A stretch of DNA of 21,080 bases from Lachnospiraceae bacterium AM93-12TA. GTDB taxonomy: Bacteria > Bacillota > Clostridia > Lachnospirales > Lachnospiraceae. The notes below the pieces were generated by a model. It ran no database searches, was not told the DNA's origin, and saw nothing but the letters and a program-made list of their open reading frames with translations. Both the position numbers and the translations under genes were made by a program. Below, in pieces: positions 7,597 through 14,956 of this stretch. The first letter of the stretch is position 1. Every line of letters starts with the position of its first letter. Location of the stretch: NCBI GenBank assembly GCA_027698105.1, contig JAQERH010000043.1, positions 1 through 21,080 on the forward strand. The letters are read 5' to 3'.

Positions 7597-7689
7597 ACGG
7601 TGTAAGGAAACCTTGCTTTTTGATCGTCAGAATTCGGGAAGATAAGGGTTCTTTCGTCCTTCCCCGGCAGAACTTGCAGAAATGACGAA
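7591..7689. promoter_or_regulatory. Cluster of Spo0A-box-like sites upstream of spoIIGA
   Basis: Judged against the TGNCGAA box: TGTCAAA (plus, 7591-7597, overlapping the -35), TGACGAT (minus, 7629-7623), GGACGAA (minus, 7659-7653) and TGACGAA (plus, 7683-7689, exact). The first three each have one mismatch. Their centres are about 30 bp apart. They fit Spo0A control of spoIIG but are short motifs. Confidence 0.5.
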
Positions 7690-7742
7690 AAAAAAGCAGA
7701 ACGTGTTCCTGCTCTGTCTGAGCCTGTAGAACATGTTCTGCT
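7688..7742 (-). terminator. Rho-independent terminator after ftsZ
   Basis: A 14-bp stem pairs AGCAGAACGTGTTC (7695-7708) with GAACATGTTCTGCT (7729-7742), with one G-T-type mismatch. On the minus strand it is followed by eight T residues (7695-7688). It lies 44 bp beyond the ftsZ stop and separates the dcw cluster from spoIIG. Confidence 0.88.
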
Positions 7743-7785
7743 TTCTCTCATTTTATCTGTTTTTTAACTTGATTGATTCTCTTTC

Positions 7786-9012
7786 TTATCTCTTATGCTT
7801 TAAGAAATCAGGAATATTGATCTGTGTCTGTCCCATCGGTCTGTAAGATGGCGCTGGTGAAGGAGTCGGAGCTGCAGTTTCCTCCTGCTGTCCCGGCTGT
7901 ACTAAAGATGGGGACGGTTTGTAAGAAGGTGCAGTCTGGCGGAATCCTGCTGCAGATGGCTGAGCTGCTGTAGCTGCCTCTCTGCCTGCGGCGGAAGCCT
8001 GCTTTTTCTGGAATGGATTGTTTCCAAAGTTTGTCATAGCTTTGGCCACCGGAGTTGCTGTCTCCTCGTCTAAGCCAGTAGCAATAACAGTAATGGAAGC
8101 CTCATCCTGGGCATTCTCATCGTACATAGCACCGAAAATAATATTTGCATCATCGCCTGCCAGCTCCTGAACGTAAGAAGCTGCCTCATTTGCCTCAATC
8201 AGGCTGATATCTCCGGAAATATTGATAATTACATGGGACGCATTGGCAATCGTTGTCTCCAGCAGAGGGCTGGATACAGCCTGCTTAACAGCCTCGATAG
8301 CCTTGTCGTCTCCCTTGGCATGTCCAATTCCAATGTGAGCGATTCCCTTGTCAGTCATAACAGTCTGAACGTCTGCAAAGTCCAGATTGATCAGTCCCGG
8401 AATATTAATCAGATCTGTGATTCCCTGAACTGCCTGCTGAAGCACCTCGTCTGCCTTCTTTAATGCATCCGGCATAGTTGTTCTTCTGTCCACAATCTCA
8501 AGAAGCTTATCATTCGGAATTACAATCAGGGTATCTACGCAGCTCTTTAACTTCTCGATTCCCTGGATGGCATTGTTCATACGTGTCTTGGCCTCAAAGC
8601 GGAACGGCTTTGTGACAACACCAACCGTCAGGATTCCCATATCCTTGGCAATTTTTGCCACAACAGGAGCTGCTCCTGTTCCAGTTCCTCCGCCCATACC
8701 GCAGGTAACAAACACCATGTCTGCTCCCTTTAATGCCTGAGCTAACTCCTCCTGGTTTTCCTCTGCAGCCTTCTCGCCAATCTCCGGTCTTGCGCCTGCG
8801 CCCAGTCCCTTCGTCAGCTTCTCACCAATCTGCATGGCAGTGGTAGCCTTACAGAACTGCAGAGCCTGCTTATCTGTGTTAATACCAATAAACTCAACGC
8901 CTGCAATGTTCTCCTCGATCATACGGTTTACTGCATTATTTCCAGCTCCGCCTACGCCTACTACTATAATTCTGGCAGCATTCTCTGCTTCATTTATCTT
9001 AATCTCTAACAA
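7786..9012 (-). CDS. ftsZ: Cell division protein FtsZ
   Basis: FtsZ is the tubulin-like GTPase that polymerises into the division ring. The 408-residue protein has the nucleotide-binding [13 protein letters not shown] (19-31), the tubulin signature GGGTGTG (107-113) and the synergy loop NLDFADV near 205-212. A Pro/Gln/Ala-rich linker follows, then the conserved C-terminal peptide [11 protein letters not shown] that docks partners such as SepF. The start chosen is TTG 9012, with AAGGAGG at 9021-9027, eight bases upstream. The longer GTG start at 9030 would place that ribosome binding site inside the gene. It has its own promoter (9088-9116) and terminator. No ftsA gene precedes it. Confidence 0.97.
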   Translation of the reverse strand: MLEIKINEAENAARIIVVGVGGAGNNAVNRMIEENIAGVEFIGINTDKQALQFCKATTAMQIGEKLTKGLGAGARPEIGEKAAEENQEELAQALKGADMVFVTCGMGGGTGTGAAPVVAKIAKDMGILTVGVVTKPFRFEAKTRMNNAIQGIEKLKSCVDTLIVIPNDKLLEIVDRRTTMPDALKKADEVLQQAVQGITDLINIPGLINLDFADVQTVMTDKGIAHIGIGHAKGDDKAIEAVKQAVSSPLLETTIANASHVIINISGDISLIEANEAASYVQELAGDDANIIFGAMYDENAQDEASITVIATGLDEETATPVAKAMTNFGNNPFQKKQASAAGREAATAAQPSAAGFRQTAPSYKPSPSLVQPGQQEETAAPTPSPAPSYRPMGQTQINIPDFLKHKR

Positions 9013-9087
9013 GAAAACTTCCTCCTTCACTCACATATCTGCTGTTTTTTGCCTGCATCTGCGCCTTCTGATTTCAGTCTATCTATT

Positions 9088-9116
9088 ACTATATTTTATT
9101 TTAAGAAAAATATCAA
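9088..9116 (-). promoter_or_regulatory. Sigma-A-type promoter of ftsZ
   Basis: On the minus strand TTGATA (9116-9111), 17 bp, then TATAGT (9093-9088). The start point would be near 9081, giving a leader of about 70 nt. The 165-bp gap between ftsQ and ftsZ is AT-rich here. Confidence 0.7.
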
Positions 9117-9127
9117 CTGTTATTTTG

Positions 9128-9147
9128 CCGAATTTATCCGAATTTAT
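9128..9147. repeat. Tandem 10-bp repeat upstream of the ftsZ promoter
   Basis: CCGAATTTAT occurs twice head to tail (9128-9137 and 9138-9147), just upstream of the ftsZ -35 box. The one-helical-turn period would put two copies on the same DNA face. TGCCGAA at 9126-9132 also fits the TGNCGAA Spo0A box. Function unproven. Confidence 0.5.
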
Positions 9148-9177
9148 CATTTTTCTCTGTATGTCCAGGCCGTGTCC

Positions 9178-9909
9178 TTACGGCTCGTTCTTCTGGAACC
9201 GATACATGGGATTTGAGTTTGTCTCATCGTAAGTATCCAGATACAGTGTTCCATTTAAGTCTGGGTATTTCTGGATAATATCCTTGAGCTCTGCAATTTT
9301 TCCATTCATGTCTTTTTTATCTCCCAGCTCCACTCTCAGGTTCCCCACTGTAACCACAGCCTGTCCTCCGCTCTGGTAACGAATCCCGTCTGCATGGATT
9401 TCATGAAGAGACAAAATCTGGGTCAGATTTAAAATATCCTCAAAAATATCCTTGTTTTCTACAGGCAGGGGCTCATGAAGCACCACATGGCCAAACTTCA
9501 GCCCCTCAATCTTTGGTATCCCCGGCAGCGTTTCGCTTGTGCTTTCTGCAATAATTCCGTCCTTGTCAAAATACATGCAGCTGTTCATATAGGACACATA
9601 GCCTACCAGGCTTTTTTCGTATACAATAATTTCCACCTCATTGGGACCTCTGAATACTATTTTATAGTCTTCCACAAAAGGCAGTTTCTTATGAGGTCTG
9701 AACTGATACTGGAAATAACAGTAAGCGGCGTTCCGGCTGACAGATGAGTCAAATACTGTCCGTTCTATCTCCTCAGCTGTATATCTTGTATTGCCGCTTA
9801 CCTTCACCTCCGTAATCCGCAGAGATATTACAGTAACCGCTATGACTGCCAGAACGGCCAGGGCTGCAATCAGGCCTGTTTTTCTTCTGTGTCTGATATA
9901 TGTCCTCAT
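9178..9909 (-). CDS. ftsQ: Cell division protein FtsQ/DivIB
   Basis: This is a bitopic membrane protein of 243 residues that links FtsL and the septal PBP in the divisome. A short basic cytoplasmic tail (MRTYIRHRRK) is followed by one membrane helix (about 11-30). A POTRA-type domain begins ITEVKVSGNTRYTAEEI, and a beta-rich domain contains VEIIVYEKSLVGYV. AGGAGG at 9917-9922, seven bases before ATG 9909, fixes the start; the frame extends to 9951 but overlaps murA and lacks a ribosome binding site there. It follows murA by 25 bp and is probably co-transcribed with it. Confidence 0.92.
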   Translation of the reverse strand: MRTYIRHRRKTGLIAALAVLAVIAVTVISLRITEVKVSGNTRYTAEEIERTVFDSSVSRNAAYCYFQYQFRPHKKLPFVEDYKIVFRGPNEVEIIVYEKSLVGYVSYMNSCMYFDKDGIIAESTSETLPGIPKIEGLKFGHVVLHEPLPVENKDIFEDILNLTQILSLHEIHADGIRYQSGGQAVVTVGNLRVELGDKKDMNGKIAELKDIIQKYPDLNGTLYLDTYDETNSNPMYRFQKNEP

Positions 9910-9934
9910 ATTTGTACCTCCTGCCGGAACTATT

Positions 9935-11212
9935 TCATGTATCTGTCCCACAATACCGGAGCTTTCCTCCTAAACGGCTTAAATCACGGCAGATATCCTC
10001 ATATCCCCGCGAAATGTACTCTGACTGCTCCACCAGAGTTCTGCCCTCTGCTGTCAGGCCTGCCGTGACAAGAGCTGCCCCGCCCCTGAGATCACAGGCC
10101 CTGACACGGCAGCCCCGAAGGCATCTGCCTTCTTTTATCTCTGCCCTCTGTCCTAAAACAGTCACTGATGCTCCCATCTTATTCAGCTCCTGTGCTGTTT
10201 TAAACCGGCTTTCAAAAACAGTTTCCTCTACCAGGCCGCCGCCTGAAACGCTCATGAGTGCAAGAAGAGGCGACTGGAGATCCGTGGGAAAATCTGGATA
10301 AGGGCCTGTTTTCACGCAGATTCGCCTAAAAGGCCGGTCCTGCCGCAGATAAATCCGCCTCGGTTCCCGGTAGAGCACAGCTCCCCCTTCCTCCAGCAGA
10401 GAGGTCAGACTGGAGAGCTCTCCTGAACAGATCCCGGAAATCTCAATCTCCCCTCCAGCGGCGGCCGCCGCAATCAGATAAGTGCCTGCTGCAATCCTGT
10501 CCCCCTCTGCCCGGACCGTACAGCCATGAAGGGGAAGTCCTCCGGTAATCCGAAGGCGGGAGGTTCCGATGCCGAAAATCCTGGCACCCATCCTGTTCAG
10601 CATATGACAGAGGGCTGCTACTTCCGGCTCCCTTGCACAGCCGGATAAAAAGCTTTCTCCCTCAGCCGCCACAGCGGCAAAAACGGCATTTTCCGTAGCT
10701 CCCACACTTGGATAAGGCAATTCCACCACTGCGCCTGACAGGGAGCCGTCCTTCCCTGACGCAGAGGCTGTTACCTGCCCTGTTGTCTCATCCTCTTCAA
10801 TAATCGCCCCAAACTGTCTCAAAGCCTTCAGATGAAGATCAATCGGCCTTTTTCCAATCATACAGCCGCCTGGATAGTAAATACACGCCTTTCCCTGTCG
10901 GGCCAGCAGAGGGCCTAACAAAATCACAGAGGAGCGCATTTTTTCCATGTCTTCTTTTCTGATACAGCTTCCGGAGAGCGTTCCGGCATCAATGGTCATA
11001 CGCCCATTTCTGTCCAGGGTACACTGGCAGCCAAGAAAGCAGAGGATTTCCATCATACAGCGGACATCCTGGATATCAGGAACGTGTTCTATCACGGTAA
11101 CTCCCCGGTTCAAAACTGCGGCAGCCATCATGGGAAGCACAGCATTTTTCGAGCCCTGAACAGACAGTTCTCCTCGCAGAGTCCCTCCTCCGAAAATCTC
11201 GATTTCAGCCAA
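9935..11212 (-). CDS. murA: UDP-N-acetylglucosamine 1-carboxyvinyltransferase (MurA)
   Basis: MurA transfers enolpyruvate from phosphoenolpyruvate to UDP-GlcNAc, the first committed step of peptidoglycan synthesis, in the cytosol. The 425-residue length is normal. Key features are SKNA (Lys22, Asn23), the catalytic loop GGCMIGKRP with Cys117 (the residue alkylated by fosfomycin in this family) and DFPTDLQ carrying the conserved Asp. The start is TTG at 11212, with AAGGG at 11223-11227, ten bases upstream; I see no better ATG. It lies after the ftsW terminator and before ftsQ. Many Firmicutes carry two murA copies; whether this is the only one cannot be told from the window. Confidence 0.95.
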   Translation of the reverse strand: MAEIEIFGGGTLRGELSVQGSKNAVLPMMAAAVLNRGVTVIEHVPDIQDVRCMMEILCFLGCQCTLDRNGRMTIDAGTLSGSCIRKEDMEKMRSSVILLGPLLARQGKACIYYPGGCMIGKRPIDLHLKALRQFGAIIEEDETTGQVTASASGKDGSLSGAVVELPYPSVGATENAVFAAVAAEGESFLSGCAREPEVAALCHMLNRMGARIFGIGTSRLRITGGLPLHGCTVRAEGDRIAAGTYLIAAAAAGGEIEISGICSGELSSLTSLLEEGGAVLYREPRRIYLRQDRPFRRICVKTGPYPDFPTDLQSPLLALMSVSGGGLVEETVFESRFKTAQELNKMGASVTVLGQRAEIKEGRCLRGCRVRACDLRGGAALVTAGLTAEGRTLVEQSEYISRGYEDICRDLSRLGGKLRYCGTDT

Positions 11213-11290
11213 GGCAACCGTTCCCTTCTGTTTCCTTATAGTATCTTATGCCCGGCTTTCCGTTTTGTGACAAATGTATGCTGATTCTAA
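11213..11290 (-). other. Leader region of murA
   Basis: This stretch between the ftsW terminator and murA should contain the murA promoter, but I see no well-spaced pair. TTGTCA and TACTAT occur on the minus strand but 24 bp apart. The ribosome binding site AAGGG is at 11223-11227. Confidence 0.3.
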
Positions 11291-11332
11291 GAAAAAAGGA
11301 AGGATTTTCTGCTTGATTCTAAAGAAAATCCT
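11291..11332 (-). terminator. Rho-independent terminator after ftsW
   Basis: AGGATTTTC (11301-11309) pairs with GAAAATCCT (11324-11332). On the minus strand the hairpin is followed by TTCC and then six T residues (11297-11292). It ends the mraZ to ftsW block 15 bp after the ftsW stop. Confidence 0.8.
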
Positions 11333-11346
11333 CCCCTATCCTAACG

Positions 11347-12495
11347 TTACCCCTCCAGCTTGATCTGGTTGGAAACGCTTAACACCATTCCCATCTCCAG
11401 CATCAAAAACGCAACTGAGGTTCCTCCATAACTGATAAAAGGAAGGGTGACTCCTGTATTTGGAATCGAGTTCGTTACAACGGCTACATTCAGAATGACC
11501 TGAATTCCAATGTGTGCCATTACTCCCACTGCGATCAAAGAGCCCATCAGATCCGGCGCGTTGCTGGCTATTACCATAAACCGGTAGAGCATAAACATAA
11601 ACATGATAATTAAAAGAATCGCTCCGAACAGCCCCAGCTCCTCACAGATAATAGAAAAGATCATATCATTCTGAGGCTCCGGCACAAAACCCAGCTTCTG
11701 AAGGCTCTGCCCCAGCCCTCTGCCAAAAAAACCGCCGGATCCGATAGCATAAAGTCCCTGAAGCGTCTGATATCCTGTATCTGTAGCCGCAGGATCCACC
11801 CAGGCGGTGATACGATCCAGCTGGTAGGGCTTTAACAGTCTGACCGCCACTAATGCCTTTCCTATGTAGGGCGATACTGCAATCAGCCCCAGGCCTGCTC
11901 CCGCGCAGGCAAAAAATGGCCACTTGACTTTGCAGGCTACAAACAGCACTACAAATACAATTCCACAGGTAATGATTCCAGAGCTCAAGTTGTTCTCTGT
12001 AATTAAAAGGGCTGGAACGCCGCACCAGATGATGATGGCCCGCACGTTCCGGAACTCATTAATTTTCAGCCCCATTCTGGAAATTACAACCGCCAGAAAC
12101 AGAATCAGAGAAATCTTTACCAGCTCCGTGGGCTGAAACTGAACAGGCCCAATCTGAAGCCATCTCTTTTTTCCATGAGATTCCACACCAAAAAGCATGG
12201 TGGCAATCATACAGCCCAGAGATACGATGTAAGCCGGCCAGGTAAACTTGGCAAACCAGTGATAGTCTATCTTGGAAATACCCAGCATGATCACTGCACT
12301 GCCAGCTGCGATTATACCCTGGCGCTTTACAAAATACGCAGCATCTCCCTGTATCAGCTGCGCCCGGTAGGAACTGGCGCTGTAAATCATAATAAGCCCG
12401 AATACCGTCAAAAATACAACGGACAGAAGAAGGCTGTAATCATAGAAGCGATGGGCCTTTTTTTTCTTCTTCTTTTTTTTCGGCGCGTCAGCCAT
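11347..12495 (-). CDS. ftsW: SEDS-family peptidoglycan glycosyltransferase FtsW
   Basis: FtsW polymerises lipid II into septal glycan strands together with its class B PBP partner. The 382-residue protein has about ten membrane helices, the SHGKKRWLQIGPVQFQPTELVK signature region, the essential-type Asp277 in PQNDMIFSIICEE and the C-terminal PFISYGGTS motif. The N-terminus carries an eight-lysine run (6-13). The usual PDLGT-like motif after the middle helix is ENNLSSG here. GGAG lies seven bases before ATG 12495. It starts 42 bp after murD and is the last gene before a terminator. RodA or SpoVE is a weaker alternative; the dcw location favours FtsW, and it could also serve the spore cortex. 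Confidence 0.93.
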   Translation of the reverse strand: MADAPKKKKKKKKAHRFYDYSLLLSVVFLTVFGLIMIYSASSYRAQLIQGDAAYFVKRQGIIAAGSAVIMLGISKIDYHWFAKFTWPAYIVSLGCMIATMLFGVESHGKKRWLQIGPVQFQPTELVKISLILFLAVVISRMGLKINEFRNVRAIIIWCGVPALLITENNLSSGIITCGIVFVVLFVACKVKWPFFACAGAGLGLIAVSPYIGKALVAVRLLKPYQLDRITAWVDPAATDTGYQTLQGLYAIGSGGFFGRGLGQSLQKLGFVPEPQNDMIFSIICEELGLFGAILLIIMFMFMLYRFMVIASNAPDLMGSLIAVGVMAHIGIQVILNVAVVTNSIPNTGVTLPFISYGGTSVAFLMLEMGMVLSVSNQIKLEG

Positions 12496-12537
12496 CTTAC
12501 CTCTCCTTACTTATGTCTGCGTCTATCTGCTTCATTC

Positions 12538-13887
12538 CTACAGGCTTCTCACATATTCCTTGAACATGCGGCCTCTTTCCTCGTAATTATTAAACATGCC
12601 CCAGCTCGCACAGGCCGGTGAGAGAAGCACATTGTCTCCGGCATTGGCATATGAAGCACACACCTGAACAGCTTCCTTTAAGTCCTCTGCATACATAATA
12701 TCAGTAAAACCATGTTTTTTCGCACACTCGGCAATCTTATCCCTTGTCTGGCCAATTAATACCAGATACCGCACCTTGCCGCCGAAGCTTTCAATCCACT
12801 CGTCATACTCAGAGTGCTTGTCATAGCCTCCTGCAATGAGAAGTGTCGGTCCCGGCATTGCCTTAATGGCCTGCATGGCTGCGTCTGGGTTCGTTCCCTT
12901 GGAATCGTTGTAATATTTCACTCCAAAGCGCTCTGTGACGAACTCAATCCTGTGCTCTACTGCCTCAAAACGCTTCACTACCCGGCGGATCGTCTCCATA
13001 GGCACTCCCATGTTCATGCTGACAGCTACAGCTGCCATAACATTTTCGTGGTTGTGGCGGCCTAACAGCTTCAGATCATGAATATCCACAATCTCTGTCA
13101 CCTTGCCGTCTCCGTCTTTATATACGATCAGGTCGCCGTCCAGGTACAGTCCCTTCTCCAGCTTCTCCCTGCTGGAAAAATAAACTACCTTACACTTTAA
13201 TGTTTCTCCGAACTCTCTCAGAACCGGATCGTCATGGTTTAATACGCAGACGTCCTCCTCCTTCTGGTTCTTTGTGATTCCTTCCTTAATCTCAATGTAG
13301 CAGTCCATGGTTTTATGGCGGTCCAGGTGATCCGGTGTGATATTGAGGATCGCGCTGACATTGGGCCTGAAGTCCATGATCGTCTCCAGCTGGAAGCTGG
13401 ACACCTCCGCTACTGTCACAGACTCATCTGTCGTTTCAAGAGCATGAGCTGTATAGGGATCTCCGATATTTCCCACTACAAACACGCTGTCGTAGAAGGC
13501 CTTCATAATCTCTCCTGTCAGAGCTGTGGTAGTAGTTTTTCCGTTTGTTCCTGTAATCGCTGCCAGTTTTCCCTTCGCACAGTGATAAGCCAGCTGAATC
13601 TCGCTCCAGATCGGAACTCCCGCCTGCTGAAGAACAGATACAAACGGGGCCTCCAGGGAAATTCCAGGGCTGATAATGGAAAGTTCCACTCCCAGAAGAT
13701 CCGTGCGGTCTAATTTTCCAAGGACAAAGCTTATCTTCGCTCCCTCGTCAAATTTCTGTCTCAAATCTGCCTCATTCAGCTTTTCATTGCCATCGTAGAG
13801 GACAACCTCTCCTCCCATGCCCAGGAGAAGCTTTGCCGCTGCAATGCCGCTGATTCCGCTTCCTGCTACCAATACTTTCTGACTCAT
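12538..13887 (-). CDS. murD: UDP-N-acetylmuramoyl-L-alanine--D-glutamate ligase (MurD)
   Basis: MurD adds D-glutamate to UDP-MurNAc-L-alanine using ATP in the cytosol. The 449-residue protein has an N-terminal Rossmann-like GSGISGIAAAKLL (9-21), the ATP-binding TGTNGKTTTT (112-121), a central NITPDHLDRH motif and the C-terminal domain with YNDSKGTNPDAA. ATG 13887 has AGGAGG at 13897-13902, nine bases upstream. That site overlaps the mraY TAG stop, so the two genes are probably translationally coupled (13-bp gap). Confidence 0.96.
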   Translation of the reverse strand: MSQKVLVAGSGISGIAAAKLLLGMGGEVVLYDGNEKLNEADLRQKFDEGAKISFVLGKLDRTDLLGVELSIISPGISLEAPFVSVLQQAGVPIWSEIQLAYHCAKGKLAAITGTNGKTTTTALTGEIMKAFYDSVFVVGNIGDPYTAHALETTDESVTVAEVSSFQLETIMDFRPNVSAILNITPDHLDRHKTMDCYIEIKEGITKNQKEEDVCVLNHDDPVLREFGETLKCKVVYFSSREKLEKGLYLDGDLIVYKDGDGKVTEIVDIHDLKLLGRHNHENVMAAVAVSMNMGVPMETIRRVVKRFEAVEHRIEFVTERFGVKYYNDSKGTNPDAAMQAIKAMPGPTLLIAGGYDKHSEYDEWIESFGGKVRYLVLIGQTRDKIAECAKKHGFTDIMYAEDLKEAVQVCASYANAGDNVLLSPACASWGMFNNYEERGRMFKEYVRSL

Positions 13888-13900
13888 TGTCCATTTCCTC

Positions 13901-14872
13901 CTATAATCCTAAGTACGCAATCAGACAAAGGATTGCTGTTATAATAGAAAATACTGCAACTACCCTTGTTTCAGACCATCCGCACAGCTCAAAATGATGA
14001 TGGATGGGCGCCATCTTAAAAATACGCTTTCCGCCTGTGCTCTTAAAGTACGTCACCTGCATAATCACAGACAGCACCTCAATCAGATAGATGAGTCCCA
14101 CCAGGGCGATGAAAATCGGCATCTGCATCATAAAGGCACTGGCTGATACAAAGCCGCCCAGAGCCAGAGAGCCTGTATCTCCCATAAATACTCTGGCCGG
14201 ATACACATTAAACAGCAGGAATCCCAGAAGACTTCCCACTACTGCCCCTGTAATAGGGCTGATTCCTGTATTCTCCCCAATCGCCACAATCGTAAAAAAG
14301 GTAGCCACAAGAATCGTCACGCTGGTGCAGAGTCCGTCCAGCCCGTCTGTAAAATTCACTCCGTTATCTGTTCCCAGCACAATGAAAAACAGCGCCGGAA
14401 TAAACAGCCACAGGGGGAGAGTAAGGAAAAATCCATCGTCAAAGCCGCCTGTAAACGGAATCAGCATAGAGGTTCCCACCTCTTTGCTGCTGATCAGATA
14501 ATATGCAAAAATTCCTGTAATAATAATCTGGCCAAGCAGTTTCTGTTTCGGATTCAGTCCCTCTGAACGCTTCATCACAATCTTGATATAATCGTCCAGA
14601 AAACCAATCACACCAAATCCCACTGTCATAAACAGGATGGGGATAATTTTCGGATAATCCTTTATATAAAACAGGGAGGTAATCACGATTGCGCCTAAAA
14701 TTACAATGCCTCCCATTGTCGGCGTACCCTGCTTTTTCAAATGGGCCTGGGGACCGTCCTCCCTCACCTGCTGCCCGAATTTCAGCTTGTGCAGAAAAGG
14801 AATTACAATCGGGCACATAACTGCGCTGATAATAAATGCCGTGATAACTGCAAGAATTGTCTCATTTACCAT
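13901..14872 (-). CDS. mraY: Phospho-N-acetylmuramoyl-pentapeptide-transferase (MraY)
   Basis: MraY is the membrane enzyme that makes lipid I by moving phospho-MurNAc-pentapeptide to undecaprenyl phosphate. The 323-residue polytopic protein shows the conserved KKQGTPTMGG loop, FLDDYIKI with the Asp-Asp pair, NFTDGLDGL, and MAPIHHHFE with its histidine cluster. ATG 14872 (MVNETILAV) is chosen for family length and for GAGG six bases upstream; the frame runs to 14956 but that extension overlaps the preceding PBP gene and the promoter. A sigma-A-type promoter lies at 14928-14956, so mraY, murD and ftsW can be expressed apart from the upstream genes. Confidence 0.96.
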   Translation of the reverse strand: MVNETILAVITAFIISAVMCPIVIPFLHKLKFGQQVREDGPQAHLKKQGTPTMGGIVILGAIVITSLFYIKDYPKIIPILFMTVGFGVIGFLDDYIKIVMKRSEGLNPKQKLLGQIIITGIFAYYLISSKEVGTSMLIPFTGGFDDGFFLTLPLWLFIPALFFIVLGTDNGVNFTDGLDGLCTSVTILVATFFTIVAIGENTGISPITGAVVGSLLGFLLFNVYPARVFMGDTGSLALGGFVSASAFMMQMPIFIALVGLIYLIEVLSVIMQVTYFKSTGGKRIFKMAPIHHHFELCGWSETRVVAVFSIITAILCLIAYLGL

Positions 14873-14927
14873 GTCACACCTCAGATTCTTATGTAGTCTT
14901 TTGTTGAGCTGTCTTAGACTCCTGATT

Positions 14928-14956
14928 AGTATACGTCTTTTTCCTTGAATAATCAA
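14928..14956 (-). promoter_or_regulatory. Internal sigma-A-type promoter before mraY
   Basis: On the minus strand TTGATT (14956-14951), 17 bp, then TATACT (14933-14928). The -35 box contains the TGA stop of the upstream PBP gene. The start point would be near 14921, giving a leader of about 50 nt. Confidence 0.6.

Noticed and set aside
11273..11280. CATACATT on the minus strand, like a sigma-E -10 box, before murA
   Set aside because: No ATATT-type -35 element lies at the right distance, and it is close to the ftsW terminator.
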